Program-made: the position numbers and the translations under genes | Source: Anas platyrhynchos | Lineage: Eukaryota > Chordata > Aves > Anseriformes > Anatidae | NCBI RefSeq assembly: GCF_047663525.1 | Contig: NC_092611.1 | Span: 3,509,001-3,573,000, forward strand | Reading direction: 5' to 3' | DNA length: 64,000 bases | Shown here: piece after piece, positions 12,682-26,140 of the stretch | How the letters are laid out: each line of letters begins with the position of its first letter | Numbering within the stretch: the first letter of the stretch is position 1 | The notes under the pieces: generated by a model | Databases searched by the model: none | Told to the model about the DNA's origin: nothing | The model's input: the letters and a program-made list of their open reading frames with translations, nothing else

Positions 12682-14473
12682 AAGCTCTCACCCCCTCGAT
12701 CCTCCCCAGTCTCCGCTGCCCTCCTCCCATTAGGAGGGATAAAAACATCAGTGCCACTAAAGAGCTAGTATCTCCCTTCTCATCGGCTAAGACACAGGAT
12801 ATGGGGAGGGGGGAAGGTGTCAGGATGTCAGATTATTTTCCCCCCACCTTCCTGCCCCATAATGAATCCAGCATGGTGTTAACCCATCAGCAGGTCCTCG
12901 AGGGGAGAGGAGAGGGAGGATTTTCCCCCGCTCGCCCCCTGGCTTAGAAATATGACGGGAATCATGATTTTCAGGTGATTTCATAGTCTGGCTATTAGTT
13001 GCAAAGAAATACAACGCCAGCCTCCCAGGGAGGCAAGGGCTGGGGGAGAGGATGGGAGGGGGTGGGGAAACACTGGAAATTTGGATCTGGGGGCTTTGGG
13101 CAGCTCTCCAGTTAGCTGTAATTGCTTCAGCCCATTTCTATTTGCAATAAATGCTTACATGCTCCAGCATTACCTTGACAGGGCTCTGACCGTGCTCACA
13201 CTAATATTCAGCTTGCACCAGGCACCTGATGCAGTAGCAGGGAACCCCATAACCCTCAAGGGTTTGAGGAGCAGGGACAAGAGATGCTGCATGCACAGCC
13301 GTCTCCCACACGCCTCCACAAGACATAATCATTGAACAGGACAGGACAGCATAGGGACAGGCAGTCCCAATGCTATTCCCCCAGATTTTCTGAATTTCTT
13401 CCTCTTCTTCCCCCCAGCGTGGTCCATGCAGAACCACATTTCAGTTTACATCACTTGCTGCACCATACCCCTGCCTGCTTTTTGTAGGCTCCACCTTCTC
13501 CCTGCCTGCAAAGATCTCCCCAAGGAAGCCTTCACAAGCATCAGGCTTTAGAGCCAGACAAGAAAATTAATCTGAAGAATAAATGCAATGAAGTGAATGA
13601 AGGAAAACTAAAGAAATCTTCCTAGGTCTTTGGCTGGGTTTATTCATGGAGCTGGTGTTGTGAGCAGAAAGCAGAAACTACCAGAGCAGCCAGGAGGGAT
13701 AGGTGGCCTCCTGATATCTCTGAAAGCTGCAGAAACCTGCTCAGTTAGCCATGCATTTTCATGTGCATCCAATCCCTCTGGTCAGGAACATATGGTTGCT
13801 TTGGGGCCATCTGGTTGCCATCAGCCCATCCATATCATGGGGCTCCTAGCTGGGCCAAACCTCTCCAGAGGAGGTGGCCCCGATGCTGCAGCCCCTCAGC
13901 TCACTGCCACATGCAGCATCCCTTCAGCCAAAGTGATTTCCTGGCGATGTATCCATGCTGCACCAGTCCCAGATCCAGCTCCTGGTTCAGGGGGAAGGCA
14001 GTGAGCAAAGAGACACCAGCATCAGAAGAAGAGCACTGCTGGTTTGCTCTGGGAAATGAAAGCTGGGGTCTTGCAGCCAGCTGGCCCTGAGCAGCCAGAG
14101 AGCCATTCACCTGCGCCATGCCTCCATTGAAAAGGGACCTGAAAACCATGCAGAAGAATGGGAGAAAGCCAAAAAAGGGCCCTGGTGTAGTGCTTTCCCT
14201 TCTCCTCTTTAAAAGCAGAGGGCCTTGCATTTCTTTGTGAAGCCCCAATGTGGTGAGCAATGTTCAGCATCAGCCTCGCATTCCCAGTTCCTTACTTTGA
14301 AAGTGGTCATGTCATGTGTGAGTCAATAAATCTCTGGAATTAAAAGACAAAATAGAATGAATGCTGCTGCTGCCAAGAAATGAAATACAGGGAAGCCGAG
14401 CACCCATCTCTGCTGTGTTCAGCTGGCTGGAGCTTGGAAATGACAAGCAAGAGTTTTTCCTGGCAGAAAGACT

Positions 14474-14509
14474 AAATAAAATAAAATAAATTAATTAAAA
14501 AATAAAATA
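14474..14509 (+). repeat. (AAAAT)n-like A-rich microsatellite
   Basis: AAATA/AAAAT units with a TTAATTAA interruption are followed by further AAAATA text. Confidence 0.85.
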
Positions 14510-15980
14510 GTCTTTGATTTGCAAAACCAGTTCTGTGCTTGGCAAAACAAAGATGTTTAATGAATTCCCTCTCCACTAAGGTTGGGGTAAACTTCCTTCT
14601 GGCTAATTACTGAAGTCGAATTAATTTATGCAATGCAGTCTTTGACGTGGACATGTTTATTCCGGTTTACAGCCAAGGCTGTTCCGAATTGGCTTAGCAC
14701 GAACACAAATAAGCCTCATCTAAACCAATGCCAGCTCCTACCAGAGCAGCTCCCTGGCTGGGGCAAAGAGCCCTGCAGGGGATGCTGTGGGGATGCCATG
14801 CATGGCACACGGTCCCGACCCGCGCCCAGTGTGAATCAGCTCTTTGCACAATCTGGCACTCCTGGTTCAGACGGGGAGCATCCGCGCGGGGAGTTCATTG
14901 GAGAGAGCAATTCTGCTTTCAATTAACTCCTTCCCTTAATCCAAATTAAGTTCATTGTATAGAAAAAGCTTAACCCTTCATGCATGTTTTTCTTCTGTTT
15001 AGCTGCAGGTATTTTGTGTAGCTCTTGAGTAAAACAAGCATGTACAAATCGAGTCACATGCACTTGTACTCTCAGGCACGCATGCATACATATACATATA
15101 AACAGAGTCGCTCTTTTCGGGTGAGCATTGCAATTTGAAGTGATGCGAACACAGGTGGATGAAAAAGTCATACTGGAAGAAATACATGTTTCATGAGTGA
15201 AAGGATTTGTTTTATATTAAGCCACGAGAAATCCCCTGGCTTTGGTTTGCAAATGCCTTTTGCAGTTCCCATTCTGTCATCCCTGATTGCTGGTGTTTGC
15301 AAAAAAACCCAAACTCAGCATTTCCACAGGTTCCTCAGTTACAATCCCACCCAGGGGAAGATGCTTTGCCACTGCTGTGGTGGTCATAAAGCTTTTTATA
15401 TAGATTTTGTCTGGTTTGAGATCAATCTCTCCCCCTTTTGCAGCTACACCCAGGTCTCTTCCTTCAAGCCAAGGCAGCACAGACATTCGGTGAGCTGAGA
15501 AATGCCCTGGCACATCTAAGAATCTTTTGCCTTCCCAAAGGCCAAACTTTTTACCACTTCTGACCCTGTTTGGAGGGGAGGAAATATGAGACTTGGCACC
15601 ATCCCCACCAGCAGCATGACCTGAGCTGAACTCCAGTAATGGATAAACACCTCCTTATCCGCATCCTTTGGGTCATTCTTTTTCTCTCCTACACTGGTAG
15701 AGGTTGATCATGTTATCAGCAATGGAAGTGCACCTCTGCATACCAGAATAAGGGATTCAGGCTTTAATTAAGGGGTTGTACACTGCAACAGCCTCCAGCA
15801 GCCCGTGGGCCTCTTGTTATATTTCCAGTGCCACTAATTCAGTTGCTTTTAGGGCTCTTCTGCAATATCCTATCTGTAAGCCTCCAGGACCTGGCCTTAA
15901 AAAATACAGGCTGGAAATCAGAGGTCCCATCACCCAGAACTGCTCTGCTTCTCCCCCAGTAAATCAAAATCAGTTGGAAA

Positions 15981-16022
15981 GTTTTTTGTTTGTTTTGTTT
16001 TTTGTTTTTGTTTGGGGGGGGG
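15981..16022 (+). repeat. (GTTTT)n tract ending in a G10 run
   Basis: T-rich GTTT/GTTTTT units run directly into a run of 10 G at 16013-16022. It is low complexity with no other signal. Confidence 0.9.
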
Positions 16023-16884
16023 CAGGGGACAGTTCTGTTAATTTTCTGCTGTTTGAATTCAGCTTGGGGAAGGAGGAATTAAAGCTCTGGTGATGATGGT
16101 GCAGCTGGGTAGAAGAAGCCATAGATGCTAATGTTCCTGTTTGCTCCAGCAGGTCTCAGGGCCTCCAAGGTGCAGGCAGAGATGTCCAGGTAGGATTTCC
16201 CACAGCTTGCCTGGGCTTTTGTTCTGCTCTGACGCAGCAAGAGGTCAGATCCAGATGCTGAGAGGGGAAACGCCACAGAGCCAATGTTCAACAACAAGGC
16301 ACGTGCTTCTCCTCCCTGCTCCTGCCGTTAGAAGCATGGCTGTTACTGCAGCTTTGGAAATGCCTCTGCAGACCACAAACCACTGCACTTGCACAAGGGA
16401 CCTGCATCCCCCTTCCTTACATCATGCCTGCAAGCTTTGCTGCCAAAAAAACTTAAACTTCCATTTGCACGCTGGAGGTCAGGGGAAGTTTTGATCCTTC
16501 AGCCTCAGACCCCAGAAATTGGGGCTAAAAGAGAGGAAGATACAGCATGGACAGGGCTGCAGATCCAGGCAGAGAGCATGTTATTACCATGGGGAAAAAG
16601 GCCACCTTTGAGTCCTGAACTGAGAAAAATGGAGCTGGAAGGCACCAAAAGAGGCTAAAGGTGGGCTCCTGCCCAAAAAAAAAAAAATGCAGGGCACCAA
16701 GGTGGAGCTTCCATCACGCTATTGTGGCATATTTGCAAGGCAAAGATTTGCTTTTTCTGTGTTTCAACCTCCTTCAGCTTGGGTTTTGGAGCAATCCCTA
16801 ACCTCTGAGGATAATTTCACCAATATCCATGTGCCAAAAACCCCATGCAAAAAAACATCCATGAGTGGGCATTAATCCCGTGTT

Positions 16885-17180
16885 AACCAACAAGGCATAA
16901 TTTCACAGCCCGTTATTTGTAACGTTGTATGTGGTGGGACAAAAACTTAAGGAGGGGAATAAAAAGAGAAAAAGCGATCATATGGAAGCAATTAGCAGAA
17001 ACTTCATTCAAAAAAACATTAAGGTGCTTGTAGCATTAAGGCTCAAGTGATCTGTACTCTGGGACCATAATTCACCGACACTTAATAGCATTTACCCTGC
17101 AGATGTGCATTTTATGCAGAAATATCAGCTTACCGCTTTGAAAAATTAACCTATTGAAGGCTGTCAAGCTCTGGACACGC
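16885..17180. promoter_or_regulatory. Candidate conserved AT-rich block
   Basis: The block is simple-repeat-free AT-rich text with TTAACC near 16883, AAGCAATTAGCAG near 16987, two GCATTAAG-type sites and CTTAATAGCATTTACC near 17081. A dyad, CTGCA and TGCAG, lies about 17097-17121. No coding signal is present. It is listed because it looks unlike the surrounding neutral text. Confidence 0.22.
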
Positions 17181-19078
17181 TCTGGGGAGTATTAGATGTT
17201 GGCTACGCAGTAATCTTTTTTACCTATGGGTTGGGGGAGAGATGGGTTAATTGGGGAATGGGGTATTTTAACACAGAGGCAAGAAGTGGTGGTTGTACCC
17301 TTTGTTGCAGCAGAAAGGAAACTTCCCTTGTAAAATTTACCCTGATTCAGATGGGCAGTGGATAGCACAGGAGTTTTCCAGTCTTGATGGCAGTATTTTC
17401 CCCCTTCCCCACTGCAAGGATGAAATAAATGCTGGATTTCCCTGTGGGCTAGCACTTATAATTTCCAATTGGTTTTCTAGCACAGCGCGCCAGGCTGCCT
17501 CTTCAGATCTGCATTCAGCAGCCGAGGATCTGTTAGGCAAGGTGTTTTGGGGGGTGAATTATTGCCTGCCATCCCAGGGCGTAATAGGTGGGGATGCTCC
17601 AAGCCCCTGTGGAGACTTGTGGGACCCACTGCAGGTCTTGGCTGAGAGCATTTGGTTGCTGCTCAAACGGAGAGGCAGGAGGAGGCCAAAGCAGCTTCAC
17701 TGCGCCTCCAGCTGCTGAAAGTAAGGCAAAAGATGGGAAAGGAAAGGAGGTTTTAAGGTCATCGGCTCAATTTCTGCGAACCCCATGCATATTGCTTCGG
17801 TTTCTAAGTATTTTGCAAAGTGTGCAGAGTTAATATATCCTATACAGCCTGTTCTGGATAGGTTGACTTACTGTATCTGTTGAATGTCATTTTAGGGGGG
17901 TGAAATAGCACCAATTTCTCCAGCGCTACCCTAACTGAACCTGCCCAGGCTAAAAACCAAATAGCTCTGTGCTCCAAGTGCCATCCCTGGGGACACCAGG
18001 GGCTTTGGGAGTGACTTGGGGGAACCAGGAGGGTCGGATCCTGACCTCTTTCCCCAGAGCAGCCCAACACTGCTGGCCCTGCTCATCAAAGCAGGGGCAC
18101 GAGTCAAGTCATGCCAACAGACACCAGCAGCGGATCTGGCCCTTGGCACACCAGGGCCCTTGGCATTGGGACATTTTTCCACACCACACCCTAAGGCTCG
18201 CATTTGGGAACGGGAACAGTGGAAAAGTTTCCAGCACCACTCCCTGCTGGCACAGAGGGCATGTTGGAGAGTAGAACCGCTCATCAAATGGATTTTGGGG
18301 GATGTGTGAAGTGACAATGTTACATGTGGGGGTGGCTCTGTAGTACACACAAGATAGGACACAAAACACTCCAACAGCAGCACACATCCAGGAGCTCACC
18401 ATGATTTGGGCTTCTCCATGACAGAATTGGGATTTTGGAAAAGGTCCAGAATTTGCTGGACCCCAACCTACACCTGCTTCATCTTTTCAGCATTTTAGGG
18501 TGAAAAACATACGTATTTATATATTTATAAATGTACTTATTTTACCTGCCACAGCTATGCTATCATGTCAGCAGAAGCCCACATAAAACAGCCCTATAAA
18601 TAAATTTGTACCTCCATCCAAGCAGTCCAGCCAACACTGTCAGAGATGTGTTTAGCAAAAATGCAAAGCAACTCCACGGTAGTTCTGCATTTTCCAGACA
18701 CAGCTTCAAGCAAAGAGCACAAGGCATATATAACCCCCCCGAGTCATTATAAACCTTCGGCATCATCAGAATCAAAGAGTTTTGCAGGGCAAGCAGTTAG
18801 CAGGCTGCCTGTGGACAGAGAGTTTGCTTTTCAGTGGGGGAAGAAAGAAAGAAAAAAGTCCCTCATAACCCTGGCATTGAATTAGGGAGGCAAAAACCAA
18901 GGTCTCTCCATGAACGCATTTCAATTACCAAGGTGAACACTGTTCGCATGCACCGCAGGGACTCAGGGTTATTTATTCAGCCTCATAGATCACGGACTTT
19001 TCTTAGCAGGAGTTAGGAGCAGGATCTTGTCTTCCCCATCTCTTTGAAGAACAATAAGGTACAGGGGAAAAAAAGGTC

Positions 19079-19093
19079 TTTTTTTTTTTTTTT
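19079..19093 (+). repeat. T15 homopolymer
   Basis: A run of 15 T follows GAAAAAAAGGTC-type text. Confidence 0.95.
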
Positions 19094-21599
19094 GAAGGGC
19101 ACGTATTTAATCTTATCAGCGGCAGGCAGGACAATAACAGGAAAGGGTAGGGAGGCCTCACCAGGGATGCGGAGGGAAGGGCAGGGAGTGAAGAGGGGTT
19201 AAAAGCAAAACTCAGTGATGCCCCCAGGGACACGTCTAATCAGAGGCTGGGCTGCTGGGCTGATATTTAGCCTGGCAAAACACCATTCGAGCTGCACAAT
19301 GAAAAAGCCGATTGTGTGCAGACAGGTTAGTAATGAGGAAGGCAGGCGAAGGATGAAAGGCTGTTTCCCCCCCCCCTTGCCTGCTCAAAAATTCACCTAC
19401 TTCCAGCACACTGCATGCTATGCTATGCTCGCTCAGGGACAGGGGAAGAAGAGATGTGTCCTGCTTGTCCTTTGGTCCCTCTTGGCATGTTGTGTTTGGA
19501 AATCCTTCCTCCCAGCTGGTGCCTGGGTGAAATTCCTTTGCCTGCCTTCCCTCAGCCAGGATCTCATCTACAGCTTTCTTGGCAGTGTTAGAAAAAATGT
19601 AAAGGTGGTTTGGACACCTTGTTCTCTGGAATGATGCTTTCCCACTCTGAAACTGCACAGGAAAATGGATTCTGCATTAAGGGCACCTTCCATCCAGAGC
19701 CAGATGCTAAACAAATAATGTGACAAATATTGCAACCTATTTTAAAGAGACTATTCAATATTTTTCTCTCCTTTATCCTTGCCTTTACCACTGCAAGAAA
19801 TGACAGCCATTGAAGAGATTGCTAGGCAGAGGGCTGAAAATGAAGAAAGAAATGGGTGTTCATAAAAACACCATGAAAGTCCCTGAGATGGGAAGCTGCA
19901 GGTGCCACAAGCATCAGCACAGCCTGGCCCTTGCACCCCCATTAAAACACATTGCTATATGCCTTTGACTGTGAAATGTAGCAGTCCTTGGGATGTTATT
20001 TCATGATTTTAGCCCCAAACGTGAAATATTGATAATTCAAAGGTTGCTTCTGCATTTAGCACTGACTAAATACGTGCCTCTACTCTGCTGCGAACCGATG
20101 TTGCACGGGGGTGTCCTTGCCTGCTGCTTGCTTTGATGGCTTTAACCAGCAACTGCTGTAATGCTAAATGCAAAATCAGATTTGGCATCTCCCTGGCCTC
20201 CCTCAAATAGCAGGAGGCCATTAGCTTGTCACAATATCTTGCTTTATTGACGGTATCTTTTAATTACATGGCAATACGCATCTCATCGGCAGGATCTCAG
20301 AGATCCTAGATCAGTGCATCTTCATGAATATTTTACTGGCATTTTTATTGCACATGTCAGAAAAATCAAGAAGAGATGGGAGGAAAACAAGTGATTAAAG
20401 ACTTTGGAAATGAAAGAGGGAAGGCGAGGAGAGAAAAACTGTACGTTTATGAAGATAATTAAAGGGAAAGCAACATAACAAAGCCTCCTGGGGAACAGAT
20501 GTGCGGGGCAGCAAGCAGAGAGCAATGCAGCGTTAAATGCAATCCATGTAAAGGAATAAAACCCAATGGCTTGGGACTGCTTGGGAACCACACTGCTGGC
20601 AGCCATTCAGTCCCCAGGGAAAGCTGGCAAGGAGAGATGTGGGATGTAGGTGGGTGAATCGGTGGGGGAAAAAATAGCCAAAATGCAGAGGTGTGATGCT
20701 CATGGTCCAGGGAGCACACTCTGCTCTGCACTGACCAACATCAGGCTGTGCCTGGTTCAGAGGAAGGCTGTGGACCTCGTTCCCTTATCTGCAAGGCTCA
20801 CCCCGAGCACTGGGCTGGTGAATTTTGCAAGAAAAACAGCTTCTCTGCCTCTCCTGGTGAAGCTTTTCTGTTTTGCATCCAATAAATATTCATTGGCCTA
20901 GAGAGAGGAGCCGGCGAAGAGGAATGGCTCAGGCTGTGGTGGGCAAGGAGCTTTGAACTGCTGCTCTGATATCATCTGCTGGTTAAAATAAAAATAACAA
21001 TAGGGGCTCTCTGCTCCAGACAGCTTTCAAATCCCCTCTATAACAACGTGCAAAAGTTTTGCTCCTCTGTGTGGCATTTTTCCCTGTTGACGAAGCAGGA
21101 TTGTGCTTTCTTTGGGATGTTACAAGGTTAAAATAACTTGGTGCTGTCCAAACGCCCCCTCAGATCACGGTGATCGGGGCTGCGTAATCACCTCGATCCC
21201 TTTTTCCCCACCTCAGCTGAGAGGTCTCCGGAGTCTGCGTTTGTACAAGGTGATGATCTCCAGGCAATTTCACAGCCTAGAAGTGCAGGGATAAAATGTA
21301 CTTTCGTCATCCAAGCCAGGGAGAAAGTGTCATGCCTAATGAAGCCTCGTTGTTCTGGTCTAGAGCCGAAATGTTTTGCAGGTGTTTGTTGCGGAGACGA
21401 GGACAGATAATGAATAAAACATGTTTGTGCTTTAGTCTCCAGTAAATGTGACAAACTCAAATCTTATGGCTGGGGGAATGATATGAAATATGAGTTGGAG
21501 CGCATCTGAGACACTCGTAACTAATCCAAGATGTTGGGCTGTGTGTTCTTGCTGCTACAGGGTATGGGTCGAGCCAGGTTTATAAGGGAGCAGGGAAAC

Positions 21600-21910
21600 A
21601 GCGAGGGGCTGGAGTTATCTTTAAAAAGACAGCAGGATGTGACCTCTGGCCGCTGATGATATAATTCTGCGCATTAAAGTGAGTGTTGTCTTTGTCCGTT
21701 TGCTCCAAGTCTGAGCTGACCCCATTGTTTTCGAGCCCCAAGGAGAAGCGAAAAGGGGAAAAACATTTTAGATGCCAAAGTTCATTACATTAAAATGCAC
21801 ATGCTAAAAAGCCTCCAGAGCCCATCAGTATTATTAGCGCTCTGAGGTCAGCACTGCATCAAGCAGCCAACAAATAAAGGATCACTTTAGAAGCAGCAAT
21901 TCTCCAGGAC
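21600..21910. promoter_or_regulatory. Candidate enhancer-like block
   Basis: This is unique sequence without homopolymers or repeats. It holds several developmental-factor-like motifs: TATCTTTAAA at 21616-21625, a SOX-type CATTGTT at 21723-21729, TCATTACATTAAAATGCA at 21782-21799, an AGGTCA half-site at 21845-21850 and ACAAATAAA at 21870-21878. Motif density and clean complexity suggest constraint, but this is a judgement by eye. No alignment was available. Confidence 0.3.
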
Positions 21911-23029
21911 TTATTCCTGCACGCGTCCTCCAGCATGCTGCTGCTGTGCCCCGATCCAGCAGGGGCATGTACCAAGCTTGGGTGTTTCACACTTTTTGAG
22001 GACAAAGCCATGATTCTCTATGTAAAGCTCACATTATTTCTACTGGTGCTTGCTGGAGGCTAAACATAATCTGGATGGAAAAATGGTGAGAGCAGCTGGG
22101 TGGGTCTGGCCCTGGGTGCGATGGGGTGCCTGATCTCCAGTCGCTGCTCCCCGCACAGCCCAGGGGCTGCCCTGGCTACACTCCAGTGCAAGGAGGAACA
22201 GGAACAGACTGCAAAGTCTATGCTCCGAACACCTCTATTGGCCAATTAATTCTTTCCTGATCCATTTTCACCATGCCGGCACTTCCTTTTACATCATTAT
22301 TTGTAAGCATGGATCCAAATATTCCCCCCGGAATACACCTACGCTTGGTCTAAATTAAGCAAAGAAAAGGTTATCTACGTGCTCCAGGTCAGCGCTGGGC
22401 TCAGGCCCTGCAGGTCCTTCCGTCTCCATTGTTTTTTTTTCCTTCCACAATCCTTTACTCTCACTTTTTGAACCTGACCCCATGGATATGTGCTGTCTTT
22501 GTCACTGGAAAACAACAAAAGCAACTGTTGGTGCCATGGCAGAACCCAAAAAGCCTAAAATAGAAGTTCAGGAGAAAGTGCTGACTTAGTAACACACAGG
22601 GCTGTGTCTCCAGCTGGTTCAAAGCAGCTTGCTCATTTATCTTCCCGTTAATTAAGCCAGAACTTTTTGCTAGTCTGTATTCAAGAGGATTCCCCCAGTT
22701 ACACACCACTCAGCTGAAACCACCAGGAAGCAGAGCTCCGTATCTCAGCTCTGCAAACCACGAGCTGCCACCCAGAGACAGGTCCTGGGCTCAAGCCATG
22801 AGCTGTGAGATAAAATAATACGAGGCCATCCAAAAGCATGATATTAACAGTTCCTAGCTTTCAAAATCTGACAGTTTTGGGAATGCAAAGTACAAAGTAT
22901 TGCTTTATGCACATCCTGATATGAACCCTCGCCCTCTGCTTTTTGCTTTTAACCTTTGCACTCCAAGCCGCTATATTCCTCGAGGGATGCTCCATCCGCT
23001 CCACAGCCTTCTGCACCTTGTTGAGCATC

Positions 23030-23047
23030 TTTTTTTTTTTTTTTTTT
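23030..23047 (+). repeat. T18 homopolymer
   Basis: There are 18 T, followed at once by CAG. It mimics a splice acceptor, but no exon is supported downstream. Confidence 0.95.
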
Positions 23048-25636
23048 CAGTACTTAATGCAAATCACCCCCGGGAGCTGGCCTGGAGCTTTTCAACCCTG
23101 GAGAAGATCCCTTGCTCCAACAGCTCACTCCAGCAAGCTGGATCCCACAGCTCACCTCAGGTACTGCTTTACAAAAGCCTAACCCTCTGCTCCAAACTCT
23201 TTTCCCTTCACTTCTGTCTGCAGATTCTCTGTGTTCTTTAACCCAGATGGCTTTGCCCTGTCAAAAACATTAACTGTCAAAACTACTGAAGGCAGCTGCT
23301 CAACCGCTCTGTTTTGGACCTGTTCCTCTTTCCAAGAGGAAAGAATGAAACAGTGCGCAGGGTTTCAAATCCAACAAGATTTGCCAAAAATACTTCAGCA
23401 CCAACACTTGCCTTGCACAGGAGTTTAATACCTGCCAGAGAAGCATTTTGGTGAGTACTTAAAAAAAAAAGAAAAGTCCCAGGAAAAGTGTTTTTCTTTC
23501 TATACTGGATTATGGTGTTTGTTAATTTGAGCTCAGATGCTTGTTAACCTAGTAATCATAGATGTCTATATAAAGCCATAACCTCTCTGAAGCCACCTGT
23601 AAGGCACCCGGAGAGCAGAGGGGCTCAGATTCACAGGGCAGAGTGATGCTAAGGGAGCTGTGCAAGGTCACCTGGGGGACCAAAATGGGAATTTGCCTCC
23701 GCAGGTGGCTTTTCAGCACCAGGAGACCCACCTAGGAGGCCTTGGTGGCTCAAACAAATCCATCAGCCCTCTAGAAGCAATTATGGCCTCTGTGGGTTAT
23801 ACAGACTGGGGTATGGCTGAACTAACTAGGATTTGGGTGACTCAAATGCTTGCACATGCATGACAGAGCCAGGCAGGATTAGCAGCTCCAGCCTGGGATG
23901 TGCAGATGGCTGCAGAGCCCCTGCAGCTACCAGACCCACACACATCCTCAGACACTCACAATTTTACCACCAGGCAAGTGAGCAAAACAGAAAGTGGCAG
24001 GCAGCTGCCCTGAGCTACCCATTATATATTTATATATATGAATATATCATGGAATACTTGTGTGTGCTTCTGTCTGCACATGAGTGAGTTTATGGTTCAT
24101 TTCCTAGCTCAAAGAATAAAGTGTAGAGTCTTCAAAACCCCAAGTCAGCAAGTATTTTGGGGACTTAAGTCATCTGAGTCTGGCTTTTAAGACCTTGTAA
24201 CTCTTATAACCAGGACGTGGAATGGCTACAAAAGGAAAAGAGGGTTTCTGTTCTTCATTGTTCTTTACAGCAAATTTAATTTATTTGGTTATTTTGGTGT
24301 TGCCCTGGGTGGGAGCTGGTGGCTGGAGGCGCTGCAGCCAAACACAGCAGGCAGCAGCAATGCCAAAAAGTTGCTGCAGCAGTGGGCACAGCCTCGCTTT
24401 GCAGGAGACATCTCTGGTTTTAGTCTGTTTTCCTGCCATGAAAGCCAAACTCAAGCAAGCAGAGTTCAGAAAAGCATTTAAAAGAGTCACGGGTGAAAGA
24501 GATGGAAAATGCTTTAATTGGCTTTTGAAATTGCCTTTAAATTGCCATTGAGCGATCTTCTCCAAGACTTCTTTCCCATTAGCCAAATTCATTAGAAAAT
24601 TAACCTCTGCACCCCTACTGGCTTTTTGCCCTTTCCCCTTTCCTCCCTTTAGCATGCTCAGTCCCCGTTAAAATTAGAAAATACAGAAGGCAGGAGGGAA
24701 GGAAGGGGGAAAGAATAAAGTAGAAATGAAACCTCCAAAAATATAGAGGTGACTTGTAAAATCTGAGTCAGTACAGCATCCCATAGCCATCTTTGTAATA
24801 TTTTCATATCTCTGAGCACTTGCTTTTGTCTGCTGTTTTCTGACTCTTTCCTTGACTCCATGGAGGAAAATAGTGCTTCTTTCCATCAGCTGTGGCACAC
24901 AGACCTGGAGAGGTTTCTAACTCTTCTCAATGCACTAATATATTTGGGGGTAAATTGAGAAGATTCTGTGCCTCTCCCAGCATGGATTTTTTTTTTTTCC
25001 ATGCTTTTTCTTTCTTGATGTTTTTCTCCACAGCTGCACAAGCATGGATATCTGTCACTTGGAGGGGGTTGCATCCTCCTCCCACCTGCAAGGAAAGATC
25101 CATCTTCCAAATCTCAGCATTTCACAGTTCAAATTTCAGAGGAAACCAAAGGAAAGAAGAAAGGTTTTCATTAAGGGAAGGAGTTTCCAGTTCTCTGCAC
25201 AAGTAAAACCTCTCCTTTTGGAAACTCTCTGCTTCATGGCTGAGCAATTATAGGGATGTCTGAGGGATAGAAAGTTTCTTGTAAAAATGATTTCATGTGC
25301 TAAAGAGATGCAAGCCCCTCTTTTGCTTTTGAAAGAAGCAAACTTGCACTTTCTTCCTCCTCAAAGTCTGTGGGATGTCCATAGAGCATCCAGGGGGAGA
25401 AAAACCCCCATGAATGTGGGGAGGAGAAGAAAACGCCTTGACAAGCTAAAGGGTAAGATGCCAGCAAGAGATCAACCCAGCTGTCTTTTGAGGTCTATGC
25501 ACCCAAGCCAGTTTGCTCAATCCTACCTGGAAATGATACCAGGCAGAGCCTCACCATGCCAAGACCTTTCCGATTTCCTACAGCAGCCTGGCCTCAATTT
25601 TCAAAGGGTATTTTCCTTCAAAGCATCAAGAAGGGG

Positions 25637-25666
25637 AAAAAAAAAAAAAAGAGAGAGAGAGAGAGA
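25637..25666 (+). repeat. A14 plus (GA)8 homopurine tract
   Basis: A run of 14 A is followed by eight GA units, all purine on the plus strand. With the preceding GAAGGGG text the homopurine stretch exceeds 35 bp. Confidence 0.95.
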
Positions 25667-26140
25667 TCTTCAGCCTTTTCCAAAATCCTCACCGATGACA
25701 AGGAGAACTAATTCACCCGGAAACAACCACTATTTCTCCGTGCTCTCCTGGTCAGTGAACATCAAGAGAGAACAAACTCTTTTGAGAAAAATTTCCCTTT
25801 CTCCCTGACATGCCAGGCCCTACAGCAGCTGCTGAGGATACAGGGGAGAAGGAGGTCAAGGAAAGGAATTAAGCAAACTATTCCAAATGAGTAGGGAAGG
25901 TGCTGATAGATAACAATAAAGACAAAGTAAGTTAGAAGTGGGTCAGGGCAAGAAGTAGTTCCTCTCCCGGTAACAAATGTGTCTGGCCTGCTTCCACGAT
26001 GAGCTCATATATCTGACAATATCCTCGCTTTAATGCTTTGCAGACCTCAGGTATATTATCGTACCCTGAGCCTGAACCCTCAGGGGAAGCCACGCTGTGA
26101 AGGGAGGTGGGAAGTGTGTGCAGGATGCTCACAGCAGTAG

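Larger units (their letters stand above)
7471..16884. other. Unique non-coding DNA
   Basis: No gene was recognised. Besides the blocks listed separately (7895-8115, 9364-9395, 11970-12010, 12509-12681, 14474-14509, 15981-16022) it is ordinary single-copy text. A 158-codon minus-strand frame (10281-10757) and overlapping frames at 13630-14270 have no recognisable domain and are mirrored by open frames on the other strand, as expected for chance. A C/T-rich segment at 12640-12730 is the most skewed part. Confidence 0.65.
17181..26140. other. Unique non-coding DNA
   Basis: No gene was recognised. Local items are the T15 run at 19079, T18 at 23030, the block at 21600-21910, a GATCAC-G-GTGATC dyad at 21163-21175, a TATATA-rich spot at 24020-24046, and the homopurine tract at 25637. 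The 173-codon frame at 25287-25808 runs straight through that low-complexity tract (Lys/Arg/Glu run) and is judged spurious. Confidence 0.65.

Noticed and set aside
17993..18008. Possible CTCF motif around CACCAGGGGCTTT
   Set aside because: It has four mismatches at the informative 3' end.
23030..23050. T18-CAG, a strong-looking splice acceptor
   Set aside because: No open exon with a donor follows. Poly-T followed by CAG is expected by chance near homopolymers.
23714..23736. Possible REST/NRSF site (TTCAGCACCAGGAGACC)
   Set aside because: Only the left half TTCAGCACC matches. The right half GGACAGCGCC is absent.
25287..25808. 173-codon plus-strand open frame
   Set aside because: It crosses an A14(GA)8 low-complexity tract, and the peptide has a Lys/Arg/Glu run and no recognisable domain. 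It fits chance.
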